The position numbers were made by a program, and so were the translations under genes. Source: Cryptosporangium arvum DSM 44712 (GTDB taxonomy: Bacteria; Actinomycetota; Actinomycetes; Mycobacteriales; Cryptosporangiaceae). Taken from it: a DNA stretch of 64,000 bases. How positions within the stretch are numbered: position 1 is the first letter of the stretch; every line of letters starts with the position of its first letter. Where the stretch lies: contig NZ_KK073874.1 in the NCBI RefSeq assembly GCF_000585375.1, positions 992,001 to 1,056,000 on the forward strand, read 5' to 3'. The notes beneath the pieces were generated by a model, which did no database searches, had not been told where the DNA came from, and saw only the letters and a list, made by a program, of their open reading frames with translations. Positions 44,201 through 53,931 of this stretch are shown piece by piece.

Positions 44201-44372
44201 GTCGGTGCAGTACGGCCGGGCGGGCGACGTCCCGCTGGCCGGTGACTTCAACGGTGACGGCAACTCGGACATCGCCGTCTACCGTCCGTCCAACACCACC
44301 TGGTACTTCACCACGATGGACGCGGTGAAGTTCGGTGGCTCGGGCTGGTGGCCGGTGACCGGCGTCAAGTGA
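41226..44372 (+). CDS. Large secreted protein: delta-60-like propeller, Ig-like domains and VCBS/FG-GAP repeats
   Basis: The 1048-residue protein has a signal peptide (cleavage after PPASA), an N-terminal delta-60-like region (about residues 35-480, with GNNGYQRL and IAVDSNANLLVSG), three Ig-like domains (about 480-800; WQWAAPG, ARWQVLKVG, YQWQWSKSG) and a C-terminal FG-GAP/VCBS block. The block has repeated calcium-loop motifs GDYDGDGKTDIA, GDFDGDGMTDVA, ADYDGDGSDEIG and GDFNGDGNSDIA, each followed by WRPSNGTWY or YRPS. Such blocks bind calcium and fold as propellers. It is probably a surface adhesin or matrix protein. GGGGGGAAGAGC precedes the ATG. Confidence 0.82.
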   Translation: MGAHARRASHWRAPAAAAVVGTVAAMLASPPASAVNLVGDTGYGNLKGAALAGWSDTLGISAVQLASGKRLVLSQAPASTPGGTPGAISLTQFKADGTLDTWGTGSSGRVDLTNNGTTTAGVTVSELLVNTTDNSIWVVGKKASDIVTWHLDATGLALAGGSVLTGNVATTGIAAGYAPGFFIVDAALDSNGKLAVAVQASSTTLSPTNYARVYKLLATGALDTANFNTTSGYVDVPAAAGRKVLSLGGIGYGASDVLFGTAQVSGATASDDTESSVYRIASTGVADTTFGNTTNSSGSGESIAIEAYAEAQSPKWQNESLSDVIAVDSNANLLVSGKAGNGYFLAKINTATGQGDLQGAFGNDGVTSIAASPAGAGDPEIAVGGSPTRYWLANDAADGTAEVFRWTLSGGMDPAFGNNGYQRLQSSDFGHLGSVTAEPITFSATSTTTAPINTPIVGAGTNRQVTGGYRYDAAGWKLVAPSAPPVITAPTISSDNAATPIASTGVDVGDTQQFSVTFTSNVTPTIEWQWAAPGSTNWQPVQNGGIYNIATTYTPTSTYATTLKIFTSSTAQNGTQFRAVATNSAGTKVSAVGTLPIKGYPVITTQPAGDSVFVGATNVKFSAGFTVPGGSAVTSARWQVLKVGHNDWEDASGTNYVTSSPVATSPSVLTVAKVDSSLNGAKFRAIIGTATGSVASNVATLQITGAPVISHQPENTSVEEGKEATFWVQASGSSALTYQWQWSKSGADDSFAAVPGGTSPTLKWPNAKLSDSGTYFQVKVTDANGNFEYSLKAKLTVTAKGAVHAPAWGDYDGDGKTDIASFKDGSFYWNGAEKPETFGQAGDKLIVGNFDSDKAADKAVVRGNTWKTDGNPDVSFGKSTDWPVSGDFDGDGMTDVAVWRPSNGTWYVKGGMTVEYGKAGDIPVPADYDGDGSDEIGVWRPSNGTWYVLGMKAMSWGKAGDIPVRGDWNGDGSGDMAVYRPSTSTWYPMGAKSVQYGRAGDVPLAGDFNGDGNSDIAVYRPSNTTWYFTTMDAVKFGGSGWWPVTGVK

Positions 44373-44399
44373 CGCTGATCTAGAACCACCACGTAGTAA

Positions 44400-44433
44400 G
44401 GCGGGGCCCACCCTCACGGGGGTGGGCCCCGCC
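44400..44433 (+). terminator. Strong hairpin terminator
   Basis: GGCGGGGCCCACCC, a short loop, GGGTGGGCCCCGCC: a 14-base-pair stem 27 bases after the VCBS-protein stop codon. It separates this gene from ispE. Confidence 0.85.
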
Positions 44434-44495
44434 GCGTGTCTCCGGGGACGGGTGGTGCAGGGGCAACCGGTAGCCTGGGGGCGCACGCTCGTTCG

Positions 44496-45403
44496 ATGGA
44501 GGAGTATCCGCTGACCGTTCCGTCCCGTTCCGCGGTTCGCGTCCGGGTCCCGGCCAAGATCAATCTGCATCTGGGTGTCGGGCCGCTGCGCGACGACAAC
44601 TTCCACGATCTGGCGACCGTTTTTCATGCCGTGTCGCTCTACGACGAGCTGACGCTGGAGTGCGGCCCGCCGGGTGTCCGCCTGGTCCTGCAGACCCCCG
44701 ACGACGACGTCCCGACCGACGAGCGGAACCTCGCGGTGAGGGCGCTGACGGTCCTCGCGGAGTACGCCAACATCGAGCCGGCGGTCACGGTGCGGCTGCG
44801 CAAGGGCATTCCGGTGGCCGGGGGCATGGCCGGTGGTTCGGCCGACGCCGCGGCCGCGCTGATCGCCGGCGACGCGCTGTGGCAGCTGGCCACGCCCCGG
44901 GAGAAGCTGCACGAACTCGCCGCGCGGCTCGGGTCCGACGTGCCGTTCGCGCTGCTCGGCGGCGACGCGCTCGGCACCGGCCGGGGCGAGCGGCTGACCC
45001 CGCTCACCCACCCGTACCAGCGGCACTGGGTGTTCGTCACGGCCGCCGAGGGGCTCTCCACCCCGGCCGTGTACGCCGAGTCCGACCGGATCCGCGGCCC
45101 GGTCGAGGCGTCCGACCCCGAACCCGTGATCAAGGCCCTCGACGAGCCGGATCCGCAGGCGCTCGCCGACGCGCTGTGCAACGACCTCCAGGCCGCCACG
45201 CTGGCCCTGCGTCCGGAACTGCACGACGTCATCGCGGCCGGGGAGGCCGCCGGCGCGCTGAAAGGCATCATCTCCGGCTCGGGTCCCACGTGCGCCTTCC
45301 TCGTGCGGGACGCCGCACACGCCCAGCAGGTGGCTGAACGATTGAATTACCCGACAAAAACCGCGCACGGCTCGGTCGACGGCGCACAGCTGGTGACGCA
45401 CTA

Positions 45404-45404
<1 letters not shown>
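44496..45404 (+). CDS. ispE: 4-diphosphocytidyl-2-C-methyl-D-erythritol kinase
   Basis: The 302-residue GHMP kinase of the MEP isoprenoid pathway has PAKINLHLGV at the N-terminus, the ATP loop PVAGGMAGGSADAAA and the C-terminal ISGSGPTCAFLV. It phosphorylates CDP-methylerythritol. The ATG at 44496 is chosen; a GGAGGAG lies just inside the gene rather than upstream. A TAGCCT -10-like box is about 22 bases before it. Its stop overlaps the ABC-F start by one base (TAGTG). Confidence 0.95.
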
Positions 45405-47194
<1,790 letters not shown>

Positions 47195-47301
47195 TCCACC
47201 GCACGGATTCACCGGATCGACGACACCTGGTCGACGGTCAGCCGATGAGATCGGGCAGAATCCACAAACCGAGTCTGGCGCAGAAATTGGGAGGACCCCG
47301 A

Positions 47302-47784
47302 ATGTCCCACCTACCGGTCGACCATCCGCTTCGTGGCCTGTACCGGGGCCTGACGATCGTCACCGGTGCGGCCTCCATCGCGTTCGGCGCGACCGCGCTG
47401 GCCACGACGTCGGGCAATGGCTTCACCGACCCCGAAGGCGAGAAGGTCTGGGGCCTGATGGCCGCCAACCCGGCCGCCGGCGTGCTCTGGATCGTCGTCG
47501 GCGCGATCGCGGTGCTGGCCGCGCTGGCCGGTCGCAACATCGACGCGAAGGTCAACTCGGTTCTCGGCCCGGTGCTGTGGGTCGTCGGGACGATCGGCCT
47601 GTGCCTGATCCGGGGGGAGAACAACTTCCTCGCGTGGTCGGTCACGAACGTCTGCGTGATGTACCTGCTCGGCACGCTCTGGTTCACCGCGGCGCTCTAC
47701 AGCGGCGTCTCCGGTTCGCAGCCGGTCAGCCGCCCCGAGGCGGCGGGCCGCGTGGCCGAGGAAGCTCTCGGCGCCGCCAAGTAG
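47302..47784 (+). CDS. DUF4383-like four-helix membrane protein
   Basis: The 160-residue protein has four transmembrane helices (TIVTGAASIAFGATALATTS, GVLWIVVGAIAVLAALAG, VLGPVLWVVGTIGLCLI, VTNVCVMYLLGTLWFTAALY). The NP and helix spacing recall DUF4383. The function of that family is unknown. ATG at 47302 follows GGGAGGA. It ends at a perfect bidirectional hairpin shared with the convergent TetR gene. Confidence 0.75.
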   Translation: MSHLPVDHPLRGLYRGLTIVTGAASIAFGATALATTSGNGFTDPEGEKVWGLMAANPAAGVLWIVVGAIAVLAALAGRNIDAKVNSVLGPVLWVVGTIGLCLIRGENNFLAWSVTNVCVMYLLGTLWFTAALYSGVSGSQPVSRPEAAGRVAEEALGAAK

Positions 47785-47790
47785 CTCATT

Positions 47791-47822
47791 GAACGGCCGG
47801 CCCGGGAACGGGCCGGCCGTTC
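47791..47822. terminator. Bidirectional terminator
   Basis: GAACGGCCGGCCCG, GGAA loop, CGGGCCGGCCGTTC: a perfect 14-base-pair stem between two convergent genes. Confidence 0.88.
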
Positions 47823-47828
47823 GTGTGT

Positions 47829-48476
47829 TCAGTCTTCGGCGACCCGCAGCCGGGGCTTGGCGTCCAGGTTCGACAGGCCGTTCCACGCGAGGTTGACCAG
47901 GTGGGCGGCGACGACCTCTTTGTTGGGCTTGCGGGCTTCGAGCCACCACTGACCGGTGAGCGCGACCATGCCGACGAGCGCCTGGGAGTAGATGCCGGCG
48001 AGCTTGCTCTCGTAGCCGCGCCGCTTGAACTCCTCGTCCAGGATGTGCTCGGCCTGGCTGGCGATGTCGCTGATCAGGCTGGAGAACGTGCCGGCCGAGG
48101 TGGCCACGGGGGAGTCGCGCACCAGGATGCGGAAACCGTCGGTCTCGTCCTCGATGTAGGTCAGCAGCGCCAGGGCCACCTGCTCCAGCAGGATGCGCGG
48201 GTGGCTGCTGCTCAGCGCGTTGGTGATCGTCTCGAGCAGGTGGCGCATCTCGCGGTCGACGACGACCGCGTAGAGGCCCTCCTTACCGCCGAAATGCTCG
48301 TAGACCACCGGTTTGCTGACGTGGGCGCGGGTGGCGATCTCCTCGATCGACGTCGCTTCGAAACCACGGTCGGCGAAGAGCTTCCGGGCGATCGTCAGCA
48401 GTTGTTCGCGTCGCTCCTTGCCGGTCATCCGGACCCGGGCTCCGCGGCCGGACGGGCTGCGTTCCTGATCGGTCAC
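47829..48476 (-). CDS. TetR family transcriptional regulator
   Basis: The 215-residue protein has a basic N-terminal arm and HTH (KERREQLLTIARKLFADRGF, TSIEEIATRAHVSKPVVYEHF), then a ligand domain. It occupies the place of Rv1019 near glmU in mycobacteria. GTG at 48476 follows AGGA. A GTCCGGCCGGAC palindrome at 48492-48503, just upstream, could be an autoregulatory site. It lies downstream of the desaturase gene on the same strand, separated by a terminator, and is a candidate regulator of it. Confidence 0.88.
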   Translation of the reverse strand: MTDQERSPSGRGARVRMTGKERREQLLTIARKLFADRGFEATSIEEIATRAHVSKPVVYEHFGGKEGLYAVVVDREMRHLLETITNALSSSHPRILLEQVALALLTYIEDETDGFRILVRDSPVATSAGTFSSLISDIASQAEHILDEEFKRRGYESKLAGIYSQALVGMVALTGQWWLEARKPNKEVVAAHLVNLAWNGLSNLDAKPRLRVAED

Positions 48477-48530
48477 ATCAACATCCTGTCAGTCCGGCCG
48501 GACCACGTGTGCGGACCGCCCCCGAACACA

Positions 48531-48559
48531 ACAGCCCCCGCGTGGGACGCGGGGGCTGT
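48531..48559 (-). terminator. Terminator after desaturase gene
   Basis: ACAGCCCCCGCGT paired with ACGCGGGGGCTGT around a short loop, ten bases beyond the desaturase stop codon on the minus strand. Confidence 0.8.
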
Positions 48560-48569
48560 CACGGGGTGC

Positions 48570-49565
48570 TCAGGCGGCTTCGGCCACCGGCTCGTTCCGG
48601 CGGGACTCGAAGCGCTCACGCTTGGGCCAGCGGACGTCCCACACCCAGCCGGCCTTCTCGAACAGCCAGATCAGGCGGGCCGAGGTGTCGATCTGACCCT
48701 TGTCGACGCCGTGCCGGGCGCAGGTCGGATCGGCGTGGTGGGAGTTGTGCCACGACTCGCCGAAGCTCAGGATCGCCAGCGGCCAGAAGTTGTGCGCCTT
48801 GTCGTTGGAGCGGTACGGCTGCTCACCCACGACGTGGCAGACCGAGTTCACGGCCCAGGTGACGTGGTGCACGAGCGCGATCCGCACCAGACCGGCCCAG
48901 AAGTACGCGGTGACCGCGCCCCACCAGGACCAGGTGACCAGACCACCGATGAGGGCCGGGCCAAGCAGCGAGAACAGCATGATCGGCACGAAGTTCTTCT
49001 GGATGCGCCGGATGTCGGGGTCGCGGATCAGGTCCGGGGCGAACCGGCGCGCGTTGGAGTTGTCCCGCTCGAACAGCCAGCCGACGTGCGCCCAGACCAG
49101 GCCCTTGAACAGGCCCTTGGTCGACTCGCCGAAGCGCCACGGCGAGTGCGGGTCGCCCTCCTGGTCGGAGTACTGGTGGTGACGCCGGTGGTCGGCGACC
49201 CAGCGGATCGGCGCGCCCTCGACCGACATGGTGCCGGCGACCGTCAGCGCGATCCGCATCCAGCGCTTGGCCTTGAAGGCGCCGTGCGTGAGGTAGCGGT
49301 GGAAACCCACGGTCACGCCGAAGCCGGTGACGACGTAGAACACCGCGAAGATCGCGACGTCCACCCAGGTGAGGCCCCAGCCCCACGCCCACGGCACCGC
49401 CGCGATCACCGCGACGAACGGCACCACGACGAAGAACCAGAGGAACGCGATCTCGATGTTGCCCTTGCGGCCGAAGATCAGCGGACGCTGACCCGATCGC
49501 TTGGGAGCCTCGGCGGCCGCCGGAGTGGCGGTCTCCTCAGCAGCCGTTGCGGACGTCGGAGTCAA
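48570..49565 (-). CDS. Acyl-CoA delta-9 desaturase
   Basis: The 331-residue membrane di-iron enzyme introduces a double bond into saturated acyl-CoA. The three histidine boxes are HRYLTH, HRRHHQYSD and HNSHHAD. Membrane pairs are visible before box 1 and between boxes 2 and 3. It resembles mycobacterial DesA3, which works with a flavodoxin-type reductase not seen here. The start is a TTG at 49565 after GGGGAAGG. A CCTACG/CGTAGG palindrome 70 bases upstream suggests TetR-type control by lipid supply. Confidence 0.93.
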   Translation of the reverse strand: MTPTSATAAEETATPAAAEAPKRSGQRPLIFGRKGNIEIAFLWFFVVVPFVAVIAAVPWAWGWGLTWVDVAIFAVFYVVTGFGVTVGFHRYLTHGAFKAKRWMRIALTVAGTMSVEGAPIRWVADHRRHHQYSDQEGDPHSPWRFGESTKGLFKGLVWAHVGWLFERDNSNARRFAPDLIRDPDIRRIQKNFVPIMLFSLLGPALIGGLVTWSWWGAVTAYFWAGLVRIALVHHVTWAVNSVCHVVGEQPYRSNDKAHNFWPLAILSFGESWHNSHHADPTCARHGVDKGQIDTSARLIWLFEKAGWVWDVRWPKRERFESRRNEPVAEAA

Positions 49566-49634
49566 TGGCCTTCCCCTTCAGCTTCGAGAACCAGTCACGT
49601 GGACGCCGGATCGAACCGACGCCTACGGAAGCGT

Positions 49635-49654
49635 AACCTACGCCCCCGTAGGTT
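49635..49654. promoter_or_regulatory. Operator-like palindrome upstream of desaturase
   Basis: AACCTACG-CCCC-CGTAGGTT has perfect eight-base arms. A further CCTACG half-site is at 49622-49627. It is a likely TetR-family operator for the desaturase gene. Confidence 0.65.
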
Positions 49655-49735
49655 TGGCAAGGCCGACGCTCTGAATCGGGGCCGGGGGATATCGCCAGCC
49701 GCCCGAGGCGTGGCTGTGGAAGAATCAAGGAGCAT

Positions 49736-49807
49736 TCGGCCGTGGTGTAATAGGCAGCACAGCGTCTTTTGGTGTCGCTTGTCCGGGTTCGAATCCTGGC
49801 GGCCGAG
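49736..49807 (+). tRNA. tRNA-Gln (anticodon TTG)
   Basis: Acceptor TCGGCCG/CGGCCGA is fully paired. The anticodon arm GCGTC-TTTTGGT-GTCGC gives anticodon TTG (codon CAA) with one T:T mismatch in the stem, and the T arm is CCGGG-TTCGAAT-CCTGG. The discriminator is G, as in other tRNA-Gln. CCA is not encoded. It precedes glmU as in mycobacteria. Confidence 0.95.
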
Positions 49808-49918
49808 CCCCTTCTGGCCCCGCTCTCACTTTGGGTGAGCGGAGCCGTGCTCACTTCGAGCTACAGCTAGCATGCGGGCGGAGTGATCACTGCCGCCTAA
49901 ATCCCCAGGAGACCCGTT

Positions 49919-51373
49919 GTGACGAGCCCGGCCCGACCGGCTGCCGTCGTGGTCCTCGCCGCCGGCGAAGGCACCCGGATGAAGTCCGACACCCCGAAGG
50001 TCCTTCACGAGCTGTGCGGACGCAGCTTGGTGGGGCACGTGCTAGCGGCCGCCGGCCGGCTCGAACCGGCCCACCTGGCGGTGGTGGTCGGCTACCAGCG
50101 TGAGCGGGTCGCCGCGCACGTCACCGGCGTGAACGAGCGCATCGTCACCGCGGTGCAGGACCAGCAGAACGGCACCGGCCACGCGGTCCGCTGCGCGCTC
50201 GCCGAGCTGCCCGACCTGGACGGGCCGGTCGTCGTGCTCAACGGTGACACCCCGCTGCTCACCGCCGAGACGCTGCAGGCACTGGTGTCCACGCACGTTG
50301 AGGCCGGCAACGCGGCCACCGTGCTCACCGCGTCGGTGCCCGACCCCACCGGTCTGGGCCGCATCGTCCGCGACACCGACGGCCGCGTCCAGCGCATCGT
50401 CGAGCACCGCGACGCCACCGCCGAAGAGCGCACGATCGCCGAGATCAACTCGGGCATGTTCGCGTTCGACGCCAAGCACCTGCGCGCGATGCTCGACCGG
50501 CTCACCACCGACAACGACCAGGGTCAGGAGTACCTCACCGACGTCCTGGGCCTGCTCGTCGAGGACGGGCACCCTGTCGCCGCGATGGTCGCGCCCGACT
50601 ACCGCGAGACGCTCGGCTGCAACGACCGGGTCGAGCTCTCGGCGCTGCGTGCGCTGCTGCGCGACCGGCTGGTCACGGTCGCGATGCGCGCCGGTGCCAC
50701 CGTGATCGACCCGGCCACCGTCTGGCTCGACGTGGACGTCGTGCTCGGCCGGGACGTCGTCGTGCACCCCAACGTGCAGCTGCGTGGCGCCACCGTGATC
50801 GAGGACCGCGCCGAGGTCGGCCCCGACACGACGCTCGTCGACACCAGGGTCGGCGCCGGTGCCACGGTCGTGCGCACCCACTCCAACCAGGCCGAGATCG
50901 GCCCCGAGGCAACCGTCGGCCCGTTCGCGTACCTGCGGCCGGGTTCGGTTCTCGGGCGCAAGGCCAAGGTCGGTACGTACGTCGAGACGAAGAACGCGAC
51001 GATCGGCGAGGGCTCGAAAGTGCCGCATCTCACGTATGTGGGCGACGCCACGATCGGTGAGCACTCGAACATCGGCGCGGCCAGCGTCTTCGTCAACTAC
51101 GACGGGGTGAACAAGCACCACACCACGATCGGCGACCACGCCCGCACGGGTAGCGACACGATGTTCATCGCTCCGGTGAACGTCGGCGACGGCGCCTACA
51201 CCGCGGCCGGCTCGGTCATCACCGACGACGTCCCCCCGGGTGCCATGGCCGTCGCGCGGTCCCGCCAGCGCAACATCGAGGGCTGGGTCGAGCGCCGCCG
51301 GCCGGGCACCGCGGCTGCCGACGCGGCGGCGGCTGCTCGGCGCGTCGCGTCCGAGGAAGGTACGGTCGAATAG
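49919..51373 (+). CDS. glmU: Bifunctional GlcNAc-1-P uridylyltransferase / GlcN-1-P acetyltransferase
   Basis: The 484-residue protein makes UDP-GlcNAc for peptidoglycan. The N-terminal pyrophosphorylase has [20 protein letters not shown] and [10 protein letters not shown]. The C-terminal left-handed beta-helix acetyltransferase has hexapeptide repeats from about residue 265, with [34 protein letters not shown] and the catalytic-region H in [13 protein letters not shown]. The GTG at 49919 is preceded by AGGAG. prs follows 89 bases later. Confidence 0.97.
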   Translation: MTSPARPAAVVVLAAGEGTRMKSDTPKVLHELCGRSLVGHVLAAAGRLEPAHLAVVVGYQRERVAAHVTGVNERIVTAVQDQQNGTGHAVRCALAELPDLDGPVVVLNGDTPLLTAETLQALVSTHVEAGNAATVLTASVPDPTGLGRIVRDTDGRVQRIVEHRDATAEERTIAEINSGMFAFDAKHLRAMLDRLTTDNDQGQEYLTDVLGLLVEDGHPVAAMVAPDYRETLGCNDRVELSALRALLRDRLVTVAMRAGATVIDPATVWLDVDVVLGRDVVVHPNVQLRGATVIEDRAEVGPDTTLVDTRVGAGATVVRTHSNQAEIGPEATVGPFAYLRPGSVLGRKAKVGTYVETKNATIGEGSKVPHLTYVGDATIGEHSNIGAASVFVNYDGVNKHHTTIGDHARTGSDTMFIAPVNVGDGAYTAAGSVITDDVPPGAMAVARSRQRNIEGWVERRRPGTAAADAAAAARRVASEEGTVE

Positions 51374-51462
51374 TCGTTTCGTCCTGCCGCATCCGCGCAG
51401 TGACCACCGAGTACCCCCCTCATCCTCCGCCGCCCGGCCGCACTGAAAGCGACGCAGAACCG

Positions 51463-52440
51463 ATGGCTATTCATGCCAAGAGCCGGAAGAGTTTGGTGCT
51501 CCTGACCGGTCGAGCCGCACCGGAGCTCGCCGCGGAGATCGCTGTCGATCTCGAAACCCACGTGACGCCGACGCGTGCGCTGGAGTTCGCGTCCGGTGAG
51601 CTCTTCGTGCGGTTCGAGGAGTCGGTCCGCGGGTCGGACGCGTTCATCATCCAGAGCGTGTGCGCACCGGTGAACCAGCACCTCATGGAGCTGCTGCTGA
51701 TGCTGGACGCGGCGAAGCGCGGCTCGGCCAAGCGGGTCACGGTCGTGCTCCCGTGCTACCCGTACTCGCGGCAGGACAAGAAGCACCAGGGGCGGGAGCC
51801 GATCTCCGCCCGCCTGGTCGCCGATCTGCTCAAGACGGCCGGCGCCGACCGGATCCTCACCGTCGATCTGCACACCGCCCAGATCCAGGGGTTCTTCGAC
51901 GGACCGGTCGACCACCTCTTCGCGCTGGATCTCCTGGCGAACTACGTCAAGGAGAAGTACGCCGGACGCGAGCTGACCGTGGTGGCGCCCGACTCCGGGC
52001 GGGTGCGTGTCGCCGAGCGCTGGACCGACGTGCTGGGCGGCACGCCGCTGGCGTTCATCCACAAGACGCGTGACCCGCTGGTGCCGAACCAGGTCGTGAT
52101 GAACCGGGTCGTGGGTGAGGTCAAGGGCCGCACCTGCATCCTGGTCGACGACATGATCGACACCGGCGGCACGATCGCCAAGGCCGCCGACGCGCTCAAG
52201 GAAGAGGGCGCGGCCGACGTGGTGGTCGCGGCCACTCACGGGGTGCTCTCCGACCCGGCCACCGAGCGGCTCAAGAACGGACCGATCAGCGAGGTGATCC
52301 TCACCAACACGCTGCCGATCGGTCCGGAGAAGGAACTGGACAAGCTGACCGTGCTCTCGATCGCCCCGTTGATCGCCCGCGCGATCCGCGAAGTGTTCGA
52401 CGACGGCTCGGTCACGAGCCTCTTCGGTGGAGCCAGTTAG
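51463..52440 (+). CDS. prs: Ribose-phosphate diphosphokinase (PRPP synthetase)
   Basis: The 325-residue enzyme makes PRPP from ribose-5-phosphate and ATP. The signatures are PCYPYSRQDKKHQGREPISA, DLHTAQIQGFFDGPVDHLFA, the flexible-loop HKTRDP and the PRPP-binding CILVDDMIDTGGTI. ATG at 51463 gives the usual family length; an in-frame GTG at 51400 would add a 21-residue Pro-rich extension, and neither has a clear ribosome binding site. It lies downstream of glmU as in other actinobacteria. Confidence 0.96.
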   Translation: MAIHAKSRKSLVLLTGRAAPELAAEIAVDLETHVTPTRALEFASGELFVRFEESVRGSDAFIIQSVCAPVNQHLMELLLMLDAAKRGSAKRVTVVLPCYPYSRQDKKHQGREPISARLVADLLKTAGADRILTVDLHTAQIQGFFDGPVDHLFALDLLANYVKEKYAGRELTVVAPDSGRVRVAERWTDVLGGTPLAFIHKTRDPLVPNQVVMNRVVGEVKGRTCILVDDMIDTGGTIAKAADALKEEGAADVVVAATHGVLSDPATERLKNGPISEVILTNTLPIGPEKELDKLTVLSIAPLIARAIREVFDDGSVTSLFGGAS

Positions 52441-52502
52441 AGACCGGCTGACCCCGGGTTCGTCTTGTACGGCCTGGGCAAGATAGGATAGTCGGGTTGC
52501 CC

Positions 52503-52588
52503 GGCGAGGGGGCTGTGTCGCAGGCTCCGTGATCGACGCGCTGATTGTGGATGCGTCGTCTGCGGTGCCCACGACACGGCCCCTCGCC
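52503..52588 (+). promoter_or_regulatory. Structured leader upstream of rplY
   Basis: GGCGAGGGGGCTGTGTCG (52503-52520) pairs with CGACACGGCCCCTCGCC (52572-52588): 17 pairs with one bulged G, enclosing a 51-base region with its own hairpin CGACGC/GCGTCG (52534-52539 with 52553-52558). A TAGGAT -10-like box at 52484-52489 would place the transcript start just before it. The loop is too large for an ordinary prs terminator. It could be an RNA control element of rplY. Confidence 0.6.
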
Positions 52589-52632
52589 CAACAAGCCATC
52601 GATACTCACGCTTGCGTTCGAGGAGTTAAGTC

Positions 52633-53256
52633 GTGTCCGAGGTCCGAATCGCCGCCGAGCCGCGCACTGAGTTCGGCAAGGGCGGCGCACGTCGCACGCG
52701 CCGGGCCGGAAAGATCCCCGCCGTGCTGTACGGGCACGGGCAGGCGCCTCGTCACATCGCGTTGCCCGCCCGTGAGTTCACGAACGCCATCAAGCATGGC
52801 GCCAACACCCTGCTGACGATCGAGGTCGACGGCGGCAAGGAGCTCGCGCTCGCCAAGGCCGTCCAGCGCGACCCGATCAAGCAGTCCATCGATCACGTCG
52901 ACCTACTGCTCGTCCGCAAGGGCGAGAAGGTCACGGTCGAGCTCGCGGTGGTTCTCGCCGGCGAGGTCGAGCGGGGCGGCCGGGTCAACCAGGACCTCAC
53001 CTCGCTCACCGTCGAGGCCGAGGCCACGAACATCCCCGACGGCGTCGAGGTCAACATCGACGGCCTGCAGATCGGTCACCAGCTGCTCGCCAAGGACGTG
53101 GCGCTGCCCAAGGGCGTCACGCTGATCACCGACCCGGAGGCCGCGGTCGTCGGCGTCGTCGCTCAGCAGAGCGCCGCGCAGGCCGAGGCCGAGATCGAGG
53201 CCGCCGAGGCCGAGGCCGGTATCGAGCGCGACGAGAAGCAGACCGCCGACGCCTGA
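52633..53256 (+). CDS. rplY: 50S ribosomal protein L25/general stress protein Ctc
   Basis: The 207-residue protein is the long (TL5/Ctc) form of L25: an N-terminal 5S-rRNA-binding domain (EFGKGGARRTRRAGKIPAVL, then YGHG) and a C-terminal beta domain (LTVEAEATNIPDGVEVNIDG), with an acidic Ala/Glu-rich tail (QAEAEIEAAEAEAGIERDEK). GTG at 52633 has AGGAG 8-9 bases upstream. It stands between prs and pth as in mycobacteria and follows a strongly folded leader. Confidence 0.96.
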   Translation: MSEVRIAAEPRTEFGKGGARRTRRAGKIPAVLYGHGQAPRHIALPAREFTNAIKHGANTLLTIEVDGGKELALAKAVQRDPIKQSIDHVDLLLVRKGEKVTVELAVVLAGEVERGGRVNQDLTSLTVEAEATNIPDGVEVNIDGLQIGHQLLAKDVALPKGVTLITDPEAAVVGVVAQQSAAQAEAEIEAAEAEAGIERDEKQTADA

Positions 53257-53274
53257 TCCTCAACCAGCCACACC

Positions 53275-53307
53275 CCGGCCGGAGTCCCGTAACAGGGCTC
53301 CGGCCGG
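53275..53307 (+). terminator. Hairpin between rplY and pth
   Basis: CCGGCCGGAGTCCC, a seven-base loop, then GGGCTCCGGCCGG with one mismatch. It lies 18 bases after rplY and 19 before pth, so it may only partly terminate. Confidence 0.65.
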
Positions 53308-53326
53308 TCTCGTGAGGGAGTAAAGA

Positions 53327-53902
53327 ATGGCCGACGGCCCCTGGCTCGTCGTCGGGCTGGGCAACCCCGGCCCCAAGTACGCCGGCAACCGGCACAACGT
53401 CGGGCAGATGGTCGTCGACCTGCTGGCCGAGCGGATCGGCGGCCGGTTCACCAAGCACAAGTCCCGGGCCGAGGTCGTCGAGGGCCGCCTCGGCGGTCAC
53501 CGGGTGGTGCTGGCCAAGCCCCTGTCGTACATGAACGAGTCCGGGGGCCCGGTCGCCGGCCTGCGCAGCTACTACCGGGTTCCGCCGGAGCAGACGATCG
53601 TCGTCCACGACGAACTCGACATCCCGTTCGACAGCGTGCGGCTCAAGCGCGGCGGCGGCGACAACGGGCACAACGGCCTGCGGTCGATCTCGAGTTCGCT
53701 GGGCACGAAGGACTACCTGCGGGTGCGCGTCGGCATCGGGCGTCCGCCCGGCCGTCAGGACCCGGCCGACTTCGTGCTGCGTGACTTCAGCTCCACTGAG
53801 CGCAAGGACCTGCCGCTCCTCGTCGACAACGCCGCCGACGCCGCCGAGGCACTTCTGGGCGCCGACCTGGCCACCGTGCAGAACACGTTCCACGCGAGGT
53901 AG
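53327..53902 (+). CDS. pth: Peptidyl-tRNA hydrolase
   Basis: The 191-residue enzyme frees peptides from stalled peptidyl-tRNA. It has [19 protein letters not shown] with the catalytic His, [21 protein letters not shown] with the conserved Asp, and [19 protein letters not shown]. The length is standard. AGGGAG precedes the ATG. It is followed after 29 bases by the sigma operon. Confidence 0.97.
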   Translation: MADGPWLVVGLGNPGPKYAGNRHNVGQMVVDLLAERIGGRFTKHKSRAEVVEGRLGGHRVVLAKPLSYMNESGGPVAGLRSYYRVPPEQTIVVHDELDIPFDSVRLKRGGGDNGHNGLRSISSSLGTKDYLRVRVGIGRPPGRQDPADFVLRDFSSTERKDLPLLVDNAADAAEALLGADLATVQNTFHAR

Positions 53903-53905
53903 ATG

Positions 53906-53918
53906 CGCGTTTAACGCG
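53906..53918. promoter_or_regulatory. Palindrome at the sigma-operon promoter
   Basis: CGCGTT-T-AACGCG is a perfect 13-base palindrome directly before TATATT (53919-53924), a -10-like hexamer eight bases from the ATG at 53932, which suggests a leaderless, regulated transcript. Confidence 0.5.
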
Positions 53919-53931
53919 TATATTGTCCGGT

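Noticed and set aside
41184-45401. A 1405-codon open frame on the minus strand opposite the VCBS, ispE and part of the secreted-protein region
   Set aside because: It is antisense to clear genes, its product is Arg/Gly/Val-rich with no domain, and such frames are expected in very GC-rich DNA.
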